NCBI GenBank assembly: GCA_023411715.1
Contig: JAEYOM010000016.1
Location: 1 to 38,217, forward strand
Direction of reading: 5' to 3'
From: Bacillota bacterium
GTDB taxonomy: Bacteria; Bacillota; Clostridia; Acetivibrionales; DTU013
Length of the DNA stretch: 38,217 nt
Shown in pieces: positions 7,196 through 16,063 of this stretch. Position 1 is the stretch's first letter. Each line of letters opens with the position of its first letter. A program made the translations under genes and the position numbers. The notes below the pieces were generated by a model. It did not search any database. It was not told where the DNA came from and worked only from the letters and a program-made list of their open reading frames with translations.

Positions 7196-10108
7196 CTACT
7201 CCTCTCCCAGCTTAATTACCTGTGCAATCCGGATTCCCGAGATGATCCTTCCCAGAATCAGCATTGCTGCCAGCAACATAACTATGCTTATCCAAATAAA
7301 CCGATCATAATCGCTTCTGGCGAATGTTATCAGGAATGGAAGCGGTTGTCCCGCCCCATTCCAGGCAGTGCCCATTACGGGAAGGTATACTTTCGTGGCG
7401 AGCTGACCGATCAGGATACCGCCTGCCACAGAGGACAGGGAGGTCATAAACTGTTCCATCGCAAGCATACCTAGGATGCTGCGGAATTCAACCCCGAAGG
7501 ACCTTAGCATTCCGAACTGCAATTCCCTTCTTTTTATAGAAAGGACCCAATAGATGAGAAAACCGGTCATGCTCACGGTAAGTATTAAAACAAGGCCCAG
7601 TGACAGAGCTCCATTGAAAACCTGGATAACAGGTTCCCGCAGCTTCTTTTCCACTTCCGCCCCGGAATCGGAAAGAACCTTAGCCAGTCTGGACTCGGAC
7701 TTCAGTCCTCCGGCCAGTGCTTCCGCAGAGGCGCTGCCATCGGTCCTCAGCCAGACCTGATAGGGAAGAAGGGGGGTAGAAACCTGCATATACCCGAGGT
7801 TCACAACTGCCAGATATCTGTTTTCCCCCGAATCCGAAACCGGCTCGAATCCTGGCCAGTATTGGAGAAAATCCACTACCTCTGCCCTGATACTGCCTGT
7901 ATTACTGAAGGTAACAGTAATGACATCCCCTTTTTTGACACCGTAGTCCTGCTCAAAGGAGCGTGAAAGTAAAACGCCATCCGGTTTTTCACCGAGCCGG
8001 TTCAGATAACCGTACCAGCCTGAGGACAGAAGATCCCCTCGAAACCAGGCGGTATTGCCGAATTCCCTGGTGTTGACGGCAAACATATCTACATTGGAAG
8101 CTTCAGGTAATTCTGCAGACTCTCGGGCCCAGTCAGGCCTTCTGGCGGACTCAAGCCTGGGAGCCTGAGAAAATTTTACAACCGCATCTCCTGTATGGAA
8201 TACCCTTGCAGAGCTGATTACCCCTTTCTGCTTTGCATACCATGAGAAATCCGGTTCCGTATAAATAATGCGTATTTTCCCTGCTAATTCCCTGTAATTA
8301 TATGCCTCCACTTTTTTCATGGCTTTCACATCGCCAAAGGCCGCAGCCATTTCAGTGCTTTCGTCCGGTTTATCCGGATCAGTACTTTCCCAGTTTTCCA
8401 GGAATACCTGGTCAGCACCGTTTTTATACAGGATATTGTCCGATATGTTGCGGTCTACGGTCCTTGCCGTGTTTGAATTAAAGATTCCCACCGCGAAGGC
8501 CATAAGAAAGAACAGCATGAAGAGCTGCCTCATGTCCCGGTTGCGGCCTGTCTGAACAAAAGCAAGATATGGCATCGGCGACCAGAATCGATTTCCTGCT
8601 AAAAAAAGGATATTTATGAAATACGGAAAGACAAATAGCACAATCAGAGAAATTCCTGCAATAAAAACAACGGCATTTATCACAAGAAGCGGGTCCAAAG
8701 GAATGGACGCAAGGGCTGGATCGTCCGGTTTGTCTACCATGGCGGGAATTTTACCGGTAAATCTCCAGTACAGTGACAGTCCCAATAAAAGCAGACCGGC
8801 AGCCAGTCCGGGAAGGAAGGAATTTTTTCTGTTTCTTGTACGCTTCTGTTTCTGCCTGACTACGGAAAAATCAGTAAAGGCCATAGTCGTCAGGATCATA
8901 GCCAGAAGATTGAACAGTACGGCACCAAGCGCATATAACATAATATTGCCGTTGAATGCAATTGGCATTGATGGATCATACTTCAAATCCATAAAATCGC
9001 CGGAGGCGCCGATGATCCGGCATATCAGGAAACCCGCCGGAGGCCCAGCCAGAAGTGCCGCCGCCCCCAGGAAAACACCCTGCAGCAGGTAGATCAAAGC
9101 TACCTGCTGCCTATTGCCGCCACGGCTGGCAATAACGGCAATTTCTGTCCTGTCATGGTCGGCGATCAGGCAGGAAACCGTACAAATAAGAAGTAAAATC
9201 ATAAACAGGATGGGAAGATTTAGTACGAACATTATTCCAAGCAGGGATGTCTCCTGTTTTTTATAGTTGTCAAGGAGGGGCATCATGGGACATTCAAATA
9301 CCGTGGAACCATTTGCCCTGATCCAATCAGCAATGGCCAGGCGGGTAGTCTCAAGATTGGCGGAAGTGATTTCCCTGTAATCATATGCACTACAGGTTTT
9401 AATTTCCACTGTCAGGCTGGGTCGTACCGTTTGGATAAATTCCCTCTTCACCAAGTTATAATCTACATAGAAGGCATCTTTGCACTGATTGAACGGATAA
9501 TCCTCATACCATGCCAGCTTTTCCGGAGACGCGGTTTCCACGATTCCGACAATTTTAACTCCGATATCCCCTTGTACGGTGGGAATAGAATATGTTTTTC
9601 CCAGGACCAGATGATTCAGCAGCATGTCGTTTTCGGATACGACAGCTTCCAAGACACCGCCTTCCGCCTCACCGGAGCACATCCTGCCACTGATTATCTT
9701 CGTATAGTTCTCAATACCATCAAATGCGTTAAGATTGAATTTCTTAATACTGCTTCCCGGAATGCTGTCTCCCTGGATAATATTCTTTATTATGATTGTA
9801 TCTGCGGTTCCCAGTAGTGGGAGAGGGATTTTGTTTTTCAATAGCCGGGAACTTTTCAGGAAGCCATTGTATTTTCCTTCCAAATTGCCGCTCTTTGTTG
9901 TCAGCGTTATCTCAGCGGACCAGTATGCAGGGAATTTTCCGCTATCTTCGGCAACTTGCCCGAATTCCTCCGACAATTGCTTCAAAGGGGCGCTTCCTGC
10001 ATACATGGGAATGCTGCAGGTTACAGCGGCAGCCATAATAAATCCGCAAAGCAGGCACACAGACAACCAGGGATTCTTTAATGTTTTTCTCAGGGCAATA
10101 ATCAGCAA
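7196..10108 (-). CDS. FtsX/MacB-type ABC transporter permease (970 aa, duplicated)
   Basis: Large polytopic protein. One N-terminal transmembrane helix (about 14-34) is followed by an extracytoplasmic domain. A first FtsX helix bundle lies at about 288-415, further helices at about 433-553, a second extracytoplasmic domain to about 835, and a final FtsX bundle to the C-terminus (about 838-960, with the typical RRELQFGMLRSFGV loop). Such duplicated permeases act with a LolD/MacB-like ATPase in mechanotransmission-type export, but no ATPase gene lies in this operon or window. The start is a TTG (16 bp after the preceding adaptor gene) preceded by AAAGGG; no in-frame ATG exists between it and the upstream stop. 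Confidence 0.85.
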   Translation of the reverse strand: MLIIALRKTLKNPWLSVCLLCGFIMAAAVTCSIPMYAGSAPLKQLSEEFGQVAEDSGKFPAYWSAEITLTTKSGNLEGKYNGFLKSSRLLKNKIPLPLLGTADTIIIKNIIQGDSIPGSSIKKFNLNAFDGIENYTKIISGRMCSGEAEGGVLEAVVSENDMLLNHLVLGKTYSIPTVQGDIGVKIVGIVETASPEKLAWYEDYPFNQCKDAFYVDYNLVKREFIQTVRPSLTVEIKTCSAYDYREITSANLETTRLAIADWIRANGSTVFECPMMPLLDNYKKQETSLLGIMFVLNLPILFMILLLICTVSCLIADHDRTEIAVIASRGGNRQQVALIYLLQGVFLGAAALLAGPPAGFLICRIIGASGDFMDLKYDPSMPIAFNGNIMLYALGAVLFNLLAMILTTMAFTDFSVVRQKQKRTRNRKNSFLPGLAAGLLLLGLSLYWRFTGKIPAMVDKPDDPALASIPLDPLLVINAVVFIAGISLIVLFVFPYFINILFLAGNRFWSPMPYLAFVQTGRNRDMRQLFMLFFLMAFAVGIFNSNTARTVDRNISDNILYKNGADQVFLENWESTDPDKPDESTEMAAAFGDVKAMKKVEAYNYRELAGKIRIIYTEPDFSWYAKQKGVISSARVFHTGDAVVKFSQAPRLESARRPDWARESAELPEASNVDMFAVNTREFGNTAWFRGDLLSSGWYGYLNRLGEKPDGVLLSRSFEQDYGVKKGDVITVTFSNTGSIRAEVVDFLQYWPGFEPVSDSGENRYLAVVNLGYMQVSTPLLPYQVWLRTDGSASAEALAGGLKSESRLAKVLSDSGAEVEKKLREPVIQVFNGALSLGLVLILTVSMTGFLIYWVLSIKRRELQFGMLRSFGVEFRSILGMLAMEQFMTSLSSVAGGILIGQLATKVYLPVMGTAWNGAGQPLPFLITFARSDYDRFIWISIVMLLAAMLILGRIISGIRIAQVIKLGEE

Positions 10109-10124
10109 TAAGAAGCATCCCTTT

Positions 10125-11153
10125 CTACCGGACTATGATATCCTCGCCTTCCTCCAGACCATCGACCACTTCGATATCGCTGCTGTCGGATGAAACGATC
10201 CCGGTTGTGATCTCCCTTTCCTGGATAACTCCGTCCTTGTAGATATTGACGAAGCTTTTCCCTCCTGCCGTGAAAATGTCCTGCTTCCGGATCAGCAGCG
10301 CGTCGGATGCATTGGCCAGAATCAGGGAAAATGCTGCAGAATCATCTATTGTCATCCGTTCCTCCGGCAGGTCTGCGACCTTTATATGAATCGCATTGGT
10401 CATATAGTCCTTTTCTTCATTTAAAGTATCAATCGGCAACTTGACAACCTCTCCGTTGTAAACCTCACCTTTGTAGCTTACCTCGACTGCCGTTCCGACT
10501 TTCAGGCTCTCTGTACCGGAGGCACTTTTAGATACCAGCAGCGCCTTGCTTTTATCTGCGATCCGAACGACCGTATCCTCCTGATTGACCGTGCTTCCCG
10601 GTGAAATTGTGCTTATTGAGGTAACAACACCGGTATTATCAGATTTTAACACCGAAAGATTTATGGAATTTGTCAGGTCTTCCACGTCCATCTTCGCCAG
10701 TTTAAGATCAATCTCGGCTTTTTTTATTGCATATTTTCCTCCGCCGCCATTCAGCTCATTTTCTGTTTTCAGTCGCTCGTATTCGAGTTCGGAGCGTTCC
10801 TGGACAATCCGGGCCCTTTCCAACTGCCTTTCCAGTGATTCTGTATCCAATTCCGCCACAAGGTCGCCTGCGGATATCCTTTGAAGATACGACACATAAA
10901 TGGATTTCAATATGCCTGAGGTCCTGAAATGCAGGTCCCAGGTGGACGGGGTCAGAAAGACTCCCCATCCGACAGCCTTGTTTTCGATACTGCCGCGTTT
11001 AACCTTGTATGTATTGATTTGAGCCTTTGCGGGTTCTTCCAGCGTGACGGCGGGAAATGCGCCGGCGCTCTCCTCTCTTTCAGACGGCAAAGCACAGCCT
11101 GTCATGGAAAGTGTCCAGGATAGGAGGGCCAGACATAGCATGGATTTTACCAT
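10125..11153 (-). CDS. HlyD-type membrane-fusion adaptor lipoprotein, first gene of operon
   Basis: 342 residues. Lipoprotein signal with lipobox SMTGC (C20). A lipoyl-type motif (SAGDLVAELDTESLERQ, around 95-111), a coiled-coil hairpin (to about 165), the returning lipoyl half (TGVVTSISTISPGSTV) and a C-terminal barrel end (GLEEGEDIIV) define an efflux adaptor. It differs clearly in sequence from the adaptor at the other end of the operon, so the two may form a hetero-oligomeric channel on the permease; that is inference. The ribosome site before ATG 11153 is weak. A good promoter lies about 85 bases upstream. Confidence 0.85.
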   Translation of the reverse strand: MVKSMLCLALLSWTLSMTGCALPSEREESAGAFPAVTLEEPAKAQINTYKVKRGSIENKAVGWGVFLTPSTWDLHFRTSGILKSIYVSYLQRISAGDLVAELDTESLERQLERARIVQERSELEYERLKTENELNGGGGKYAIKKAEIDLKLAKMDVEDLTNSINLSVLKSDNTGVVTSISTISPGSTVNQEDTVVRIADKSKALLVSKSASGTESLKVGTAVEVSYKGEVYNGEVVKLPIDTLNEEKDYMTNAIHIKVADLPEERMTIDDSAAFSLILANASDALLIRKQDIFTAGGKSFVNIYKDGVIQEREITTGIVSSDSSDIEVVDGLEEGEDIIVR

Positions 11154-11240
11154 ATGATTAAAAAAATTCCAGGCTTGATCAGATAAATCACTCCAGTAAT
11201 GAATGTGGAATGTTAGATAAAAAAATTTATCGCTGTTGCT

Positions 11241-11269
11241 ATTATATAGTAAATATTGTAATATGGCAA
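11241..11269 (-). promoter_or_regulatory. Sigma-A-type promoter of the adaptor-permease operon
   Basis: On the minus strand TTGCCA (11264-11269) and a perfect TATAAT (11241-11246) are spaced 17 bp. Transcription would start near 11234 and reach the adaptor ATG after about 80 bases. Confidence 0.65.
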
Positions 11270-11312
11270 GAATTCAGGTTGGTATTCATTTTTCTGGTCA
11301 CATATCGAACAA

Positions 11313-11363
11313 AAATACCGTTCGGGCTTCGGCGCTCGGGTCGCAGTCCGGAATCCGGTATTT
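11313..11363. repeat. Inverted repeat with GC-rich centre
   Basis: AAATACCG (11313-11320) is complementary to CGGTATTT (11356-11363). Inside, TTCGG and CCGGAA extend the pairing with a bulge, around a GC-rich centre. It lies upstream of both divergent transcripts and could be an operator or an RNA hairpin. It has no U-tract, so it is not a terminator. Confidence 0.4.
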
Positions 11364-11372
11364 GGTTCACAG

Positions 11373-11449
11373 TCCACGGCTATTCCATAACTATTCTACG
11401 GCTATTTCACGACTAGTCCACGGATATTCCACGGCTATTCCATGGTTTG
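11373..11449 (+). repeat. Seven imperfect 11-bp tandem repeats (TCCACGGCTAT)
   Basis: Seven head-to-tail 11-mers: TCCACGGCTAT, TCCATAACTAT, TCTACGGCTAT, TTCACGACTAG, TCCACGGATAT, TCCACGGCTAT, TCCATGGTTTG. A further decayed copy begins at 11457. The array fills the leader between the divergent adaptor operon and the hydrolase gene. The 11-bp period is close to one helical turn, so each copy presents the same face. No coding use is likely because the period shifts the frame. Confidence 0.75.
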
Positions 11450-11527
11450 ATGGTTTTCCACGATCTATCACGCCATTAAGCTTTTATGAGTATACTATAT
11501 CGATTCCAAATCAATGGAGGTATAGGT

Positions 11528-12343
11528 ATGGGATATTATATAACTGTAGAACCAGGCGTACATATCTTTATGGAGGATATCAATCCGGCAGGCAGCAAGA
11601 CCATTCTTTTTATCCACGGCTGGCCCGGGAACCACAATCTTTTCGAGTATCAATTCAATCAACTGCCGAAACAGGGCTTCAGATGCATCGGCATCGATAT
11701 TCGTGGCTTTGGCCTGTCAGCCAGGCCTTGGAGCGGTTATGACTATAACCGCTTGTCAGACGATGTGCGGGCTGTCATAGATGCGTTGCAACTGAATAAT
11801 ATCATACTCGGCGGGCACTCGACGGGTGGAGGTGTTGCGATTCGCTACATGGCCAGACATCAGGGCCGCGGCGTAAGCAAACTGGCACTCTTTGCGGCTG
11901 CAGCTCCCAGTCTGGTCCAGCGCCCGTACTTTCCGTATGGATTGCCAAAGCAGGCGGTATTGGACATAATTCAAGGCACCTACAGTGACCGTCCGAAAAT
12001 GCTCAGGGACTTTGGTAATATGATTTTCCACAATTATGTTACCCCTTCCTTCTCTGACTGGATCTTTCAATTAGGCCTCCAGGCCTCAAGCTGGGCTACT
12101 GCGGCGATTGCGAACACTTGGCTTGATGAGGAGGAGTTATTCAATGATATGGGAAAAATCAGCGTTCCGACCCTGATCCTTCACGGCGTGAACGACAAGG
12201 TATGCCTGTACCCATTGGCGATCGCTCAAAAAAACGGGATTCGGGACGCCAAGCTCGTGCCGTTTGAGTCCTGCGGCCATTTTCTGTTTTACGATCAACT
12301 TGAAAAATTCAATGAAGAATTGACAAAATTTGCTGAAGAGTAA
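11528..12343 (+). CDS. Alpha/beta hydrolase
   Basis: A 271-residue cytosolic hydrolase of the alpha/beta fold, of the chloroperoxidase/epoxide-hydrolase-like branch. The oxyanion stretch HGWPG is at residues 30-34, the nucleophile elbow GHSTG holds S98, the acid is D223 (HGVNDKV) and the histidine H251 (CGHFLF), so the triad is complete. Small-molecule ester, lactone or similar substrates are likely but not identifiable. ATG 11528 is chosen over an in-frame upstream ATG (11486) because GGAGG at 11516-11520 is 7 bases before it. It stands alone, convergent with the YesN-type regulator 50 bp on. Confidence 0.9.
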   Translation: MGYYITVEPGVHIFMEDINPAGSKTILFIHGWPGNHNLFEYQFNQLPKQGFRCIGIDIRGFGLSARPWSGYDYNRLSDDVRAVIDALQLNNIILGGHSTGGGVAIRYMARHQGRGVSKLALFAAAAPSLVQRPYFPYGLPKQAVLDIIQGTYSDRPKMLRDFGNMIFHNYVTPSFSDWIFQLGLQASSWATAAIANTWLDEEELFNDMGKISVPTLILHGVNDKVCLYPLAIAQKNGIRDAKLVPFESCGHFLFYDQLEKFNEELTKFAEE

Positions 12344-12394
12344 CCTTTGAATCTTTTAAAATTTATCCTTGGCTTTGACGCTAATCCGATACAT

Positions 12395-14041
12395 TTATCG
12401 TCGCTCTGACTTAACTCTGCAGGCTTCCTCATACTCTGCAGGGGTCATACCTACTATGCTTTTGAATACTTTAAAGAAATAGGTATAGTTGTTAAAGCCG
12501 GCATCAAGGATAATCTCCTTAAGCCTCCCGTTTTTATCTTCAATCAGTCTCTTCACATACTCCACCCTGACAAGATTCAAATACTCGACAAAACCTTTTC
12601 CGCATTCTTCCTTGAATGTCCTGCTTAGATATGAACTGCTGACCCCAATATATTCGGCAATTTCATTCAATGATATATTTCTTTTAAAGTTCCTGTGAAG
12701 GTATTCTATGGATTTTTGAATATTCTCTGAAAAATCGCTTCTGATCTGATATACCTCTATCAAGTCGATTAATTTAAGAAAAATACCGAGTATCCATTGC
12801 TTTACATCAGTTATTGTCTCATACTTTTTCATCTCATTGTATGGAATGTCCGCATCAGAGTAGATACTGCCAATATCTATCGACATTTCCCTCGCAACCC
12901 GGTTTAAGATATTAATCATTTCAACGCATATCATCTGAGTTGATTTAAAGTCGGGTTCGTTTTCAATCATTTTAGTAAATACATTATCGACATGTTCTAT
13001 AAGCTTTTTGCGGTTTGTTGCTTTGATAGCATACAAAATACTCTTCTCATCCTGTATATCCAGGTTAGTGAATTTACTTTTTGCCTTGCCATTGGAAGCT
13101 TCTCTCAATATGTTGTCCTTGCCCTTATAAAACTTGTTTTTCAGGGTAAGCTCCGCTTCAGAATAGCACTTGCCGATTGCGGTCAAATCGTTGAAAAGCT
13201 TACCTACACTAAAGCTTGCCGTAATGTTAAGGTACCTCTTGATGCTCTCTTTGATCCTGTCTACACTGGTTAGCATCTGATTATATATGAACAAGTGACT
13301 GTGGATTTTACCGAATGAATATATGATAACGAATTTTCCATTGTCAACATGCGAAACTACGGCTTTGCCTGTATCCTTCAAAATCTGGGCGGCGATGTCT
13401 TCTATTGAAGATATGATAGTATTCATTTCTTTCATTGTAAACTTCTCTTGAAGGATATGATAATCATCAATCTCAAAAGTAACAACAGCCAGATTTCTTA
13501 ATTCAATATCGAGTCCCAGCGTACCAATCTCATTTCTCAAATTATCCAAATCACCGGGCTTATCAAAAAGAAGTCTCCTGATAAAATCCTTTTTTTGGGC
13601 CGTCCTGCCTGCAGTCAATCTTTCCTGTATCAGTTGCTTTTTAGCATTTTCATCCCGATCCTGCAACACATTTTTTCTTGCCTTTGATAAGGTCGTAAGC
13701 AGGTTCTCCGAGTTAAGCCTGTACTTTAATAAATAATCAACCGCGCCCTGTATCATACTCTGCCTGACGTAGTCAAAATCGTCATAGCCGCTTAGGGCAA
13801 TTAATTTAATTGTGGGATAATTGCCGGCAATATATTTGATTAAATCAACGCCATTCATTACAGGCATACTCATATCTGTAATAACTATGTCAGGAAGGCT
13901 TTCACGGATCGCCTGAATTGCATCCGACCCGTTGGACACCTCGCCGCTGATTACGTATTCGAATTTCTCCCATTCGATGAGTGTTTTCAAAAGCGTTCTT
14001 GCAACTGCATCGTCATCAACGATCAATACCTTCAACAGCAT
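12395..14041 (-). CDS. YesN-type response regulator (REC + AraC HTH)
   Basis: 548 residues. An N-terminal receiver domain shows acidic DDD (9-11), phosphoacceptor D56 (ITDMSMP) and the lysine in LLKYRL. A long middle region follows. The last 100 residues are an AraC/XylS double helix-turn-helix (NISLNEIAEYIGVSSSYLSR and the final GMTPAEYEEACR). It would activate sugar-uptake genes when phosphorylated by the kinase encoded just upstream. The reading frames overlap by 26 bases, and GGGGAGG precedes the ATG, so kinase and regulator are made together. The obvious target is the adjacent binding-protein/permease operon; the inducer is unknown. Confidence 0.92.
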   Translation of the reverse strand: MLLKVLIVDDDAVARTLLKTLIEWEKFEYVISGEVSNGSDAIQAIRESLPDIVITDMSMPVMNGVDLIKYIAGNYPTIKLIALSGYDDFDYVRQSMIQGAVDYLLKYRLNSENLLTTLSKARKNVLQDRDENAKKQLIQERLTAGRTAQKKDFIRRLLFDKPGDLDNLRNEIGTLGLDIELRNLAVVTFEIDDYHILQEKFTMKEMNTIISSIEDIAAQILKDTGKAVVSHVDNGKFVIIYSFGKIHSHLFIYNQMLTSVDRIKESIKRYLNITASFSVGKLFNDLTAIGKCYSEAELTLKNKFYKGKDNILREASNGKAKSKFTNLDIQDEKSILYAIKATNRKKLIEHVDNVFTKMIENEPDFKSTQMICVEMINILNRVAREMSIDIGSIYSDADIPYNEMKKYETITDVKQWILGIFLKLIDLIEVYQIRSDFSENIQKSIEYLHRNFKRNISLNEIAEYIGVSSSYLSRTFKEECGKGFVEYLNLVRVEYVKRLIEDKNGRLKEIILDAGFNNYTYFFKVFKSIVGMTPAEYEEACRVKSERR

Positions 14042-15938
14042 TTAGCTCTGCCTCCCCACTGATAATTGGCAGTGAAATTTCAATCGTTGTAAATAAATTC
14101 AACACACTTTTAATATAAAGGCCATACTGATCCCCGAAATTCATTACGATCCTTTCCCGAACATTTCTTATTCCTATACCGCTAAATTGAGAACTGCTGT
14201 GGTCCGAATCATTTTCAAGAATATTTTTTATCTTGTCTTCAGGAATACCAACCCCATTATCAGTTACAGTAATCTTCAATTCCGTGCCATATATAAAGCC
14301 TTTAATAATGACCAGCCCCTGTCCTTTCATCGGTGCAATACCGTGAATGATAGAATTTTCTACAACGGGTTGCAGAAGGAATTTCGGTATCTTGAGGCCC
14401 AGGATCTCTTCTTCCACCTCGTAATTTACCTTAAACTTATTATAATACCGATATTCCTGTATATTGATATAATCCCTGATATATTCCATCTCCTCACGGA
14501 TGCTTATAAAGTCATTCCCCTTGCCCATACTCATATGCAGCAGGCTGATCAAAGAAGTGAGAATACTTTCCACGTTTTCTGCTTTCTGAATCCCCGCCAG
14601 CCATTTTGCCGTATTGAGAGTATTTGAAAGAAAATGTGGATTGATTTGAGCCTGAAGTGCTTTCAATTCTGCATTTCTTTTTTGCTTCTCTTTACTTTTA
14701 ACATTAGCCAGGAGGTTTTTAATTTCACTTACCATGCTGTTAAAATTATTGGCAACTTCCCCGATTTCATCTTTGCTATCGTCGGTTACGCATATGTCAA
14801 GGTTCCCCTTTTTAGCTTTATTCATGGCTTTGACAAGTTTTTTCAACGGGCTTGAAATACTCATTGAAAATATGTATGACAGCAGCACTGCTACAAAAAA
14901 GCAAATGATGCCTACAATTATGCTATTGCTTCGGATATCATCCGTTTCAGAATTCAGATACGAATACGGTATCGTCCCGACGACATACCACGGTGCGTTT
15001 TTAACAGGCGCATAAGCAACGAGGTAGTCCTCACCTTTCATTTTTAGATTAAATACATTTTTTGTATTTGTTTTATCATTATTGATTTTTTCTATCAACT
15101 GAGGATCCATATATGGCTTCGTGACTTTTATATCAGAGTTCCTGCTTGAGATCACCGTTCCATCCCGATCCATCAAAAAAATGTCGGCGCCTTCACCTAT
15201 ATCCGTATTGGCATATACATTTAAAAAATACCTTTCATTCGTACGCATAATAAGTGTACCGATTATTTGACCGGTTTCCAGTGACTTGACAGCTCTTCCG
15301 ATCAGAATGCCATTGCTTTTGCTATGTTGTTCAGGACTTGTCGCATATTTCACAAGGTTTTCCTCCATCTTGGCGTCTACAGCTTTCCAGACCGGAGTTC
15401 CAGCCTCTCTTGTAATCGTTTCAAGATAAGATTCGAGGAAATCTTTTTTCAGGTTCAGTTTAAAAGTTTTATCACCGTAAGCTACGATTTTGTCCTGATT
15501 GCGAGTATAAAGCAAAACATCTGAAATATCATGCAGGGACGAGAACTTTTTGACCAGGTCACCTTTCATCCTGTCCTGTATATCCAGGATATCCCATTCA
15601 GTTATTTTATCATAGTCCTTCAAAACATACTGCGCTTTATCTGAAAAACAGATCTCAACACTGTCATTCTCCAACCTTATTATCTCTCTGCTTATGTTTA
15701 CACTTATCTGGTTCATTACCTGGACTGAATAAGTGCTGATTTTATTCTTTATTGCATTACTTGATTTATCATAGGAATCCACTCCTGAAATCAAAAGCGG
15801 AATAACAGAAAGCGTAATAAACGACAATACAAGCCTGGCCTGTATTTTTATGTTTCTAAATAACCGGGCTATTCTTTGGATATTGTGTAGGATGTTCCCG
15901 ATGATTGGCTTTACTGCCTTAAATTTAAGCCTGTACAT
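14016..15938 (-). CDS. YesM-type sensor histidine kinase
   Basis: 640 residues in the membrane. Helices at about 35-52 and 337-358 flank a large extracellular Cache-type sensor domain (ending in the typical PWYVVGTIP stretch). HAMP follows at about 360-410, then the His_kinase (LytS/YesM) phosphorylation motif NPHFLSNTLN with H435, then a HATPase domain (LLQPVVENSIIHG, DNGVGI, SGIGIRNVRERI). Members usually sense a sugar or oligosaccharide directly or through a binding protein. Its own extended -10 promoter and a terminator upstream separate its transcription from the transporter genes. Confidence 0.93.
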   Translation of the reverse strand: MYRLKFKAVKPIIGNILHNIQRIARLFRNIKIQARLVLSFITLSVIPLLISGVDSYDKSSNAIKNKISTYSVQVMNQISVNISREIIRLENDSVEICFSDKAQYVLKDYDKITEWDILDIQDRMKGDLVKKFSSLHDISDVLLYTRNQDKIVAYGDKTFKLNLKKDFLESYLETITREAGTPVWKAVDAKMEENLVKYATSPEQHSKSNGILIGRAVKSLETGQIIGTLIMRTNERYFLNVYANTDIGEGADIFLMDRDGTVISSRNSDIKVTKPYMDPQLIEKINNDKTNTKNVFNLKMKGEDYLVAYAPVKNAPWYVVGTIPYSYLNSETDDIRSNSIIVGIICFFVAVLLSYIFSMSISSPLKKLVKAMNKAKKGNLDICVTDDSKDEIGEVANNFNSMVSEIKNLLANVKSKEKQKRNAELKALQAQINPHFLSNTLNTAKWLAGIQKAENVESILTSLISLLHMSMGKGNDFISIREEMEYIRDYINIQEYRYYNKFKVNYEVEEEILGLKIPKFLLQPVVENSIIHGIAPMKGQGLVIIKGFIYGTELKITVTDNGVGIPEDKIKNILENDSDHSSSQFSGIGIRNVRERIVMNFGDQYGLYIKSVLNLFTTIEISLPIISGEAELNAVEGIDR

Positions 15939-15990
15939 ACGTGCCTCACCGATTACAGTTTGATCCTGCGTACGTTTTTCTCATTTAGCA

Positions 15991-16019
15991 ATTATATCAT
16001 AAACAACCTGTCCACATAA
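15991..16019 (-). promoter_or_regulatory. Extended -10 promoter of the kinase-regulator pair
   Basis: On the minus strand TGATATAAT (perfect -10 at 15991-15996 with an upstream TG) and a weak -35 TTATGT (16014-16019) are spaced 17 bp, about 50 bases before the kinase ATG and just after the transporter terminator. Confidence 0.55.
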
Positions 16020-16047
16020 AAAAGTACTGTTGAAAAAACAGTACTTT
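16018..16047 (-). terminator. Terminator after the sugar permease genes
   Basis: On the minus strand AAAGTACTGT pairs with ACAGTACTTT (10 bp) around a short T-rich loop, followed by TTTTT. It ends the binding-protein/permease transcript just after the second permease, so the two-component genes need their own promoter or read-through. Confidence 0.75.
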
Positions 16048-16063
16048 CTCCGCCTGCTTATTA

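Noticed and set aside
8616..9092. 158-codon plus-strand ORF inside the FtsX permease gene
   Set aside because: It is antisense to a well-supported membrane protein, has no ribosome site and shows no domain; the same holds for other long antisense frames at 9735-10193, 14187-14627, 19914-20498 and 31282-31776.
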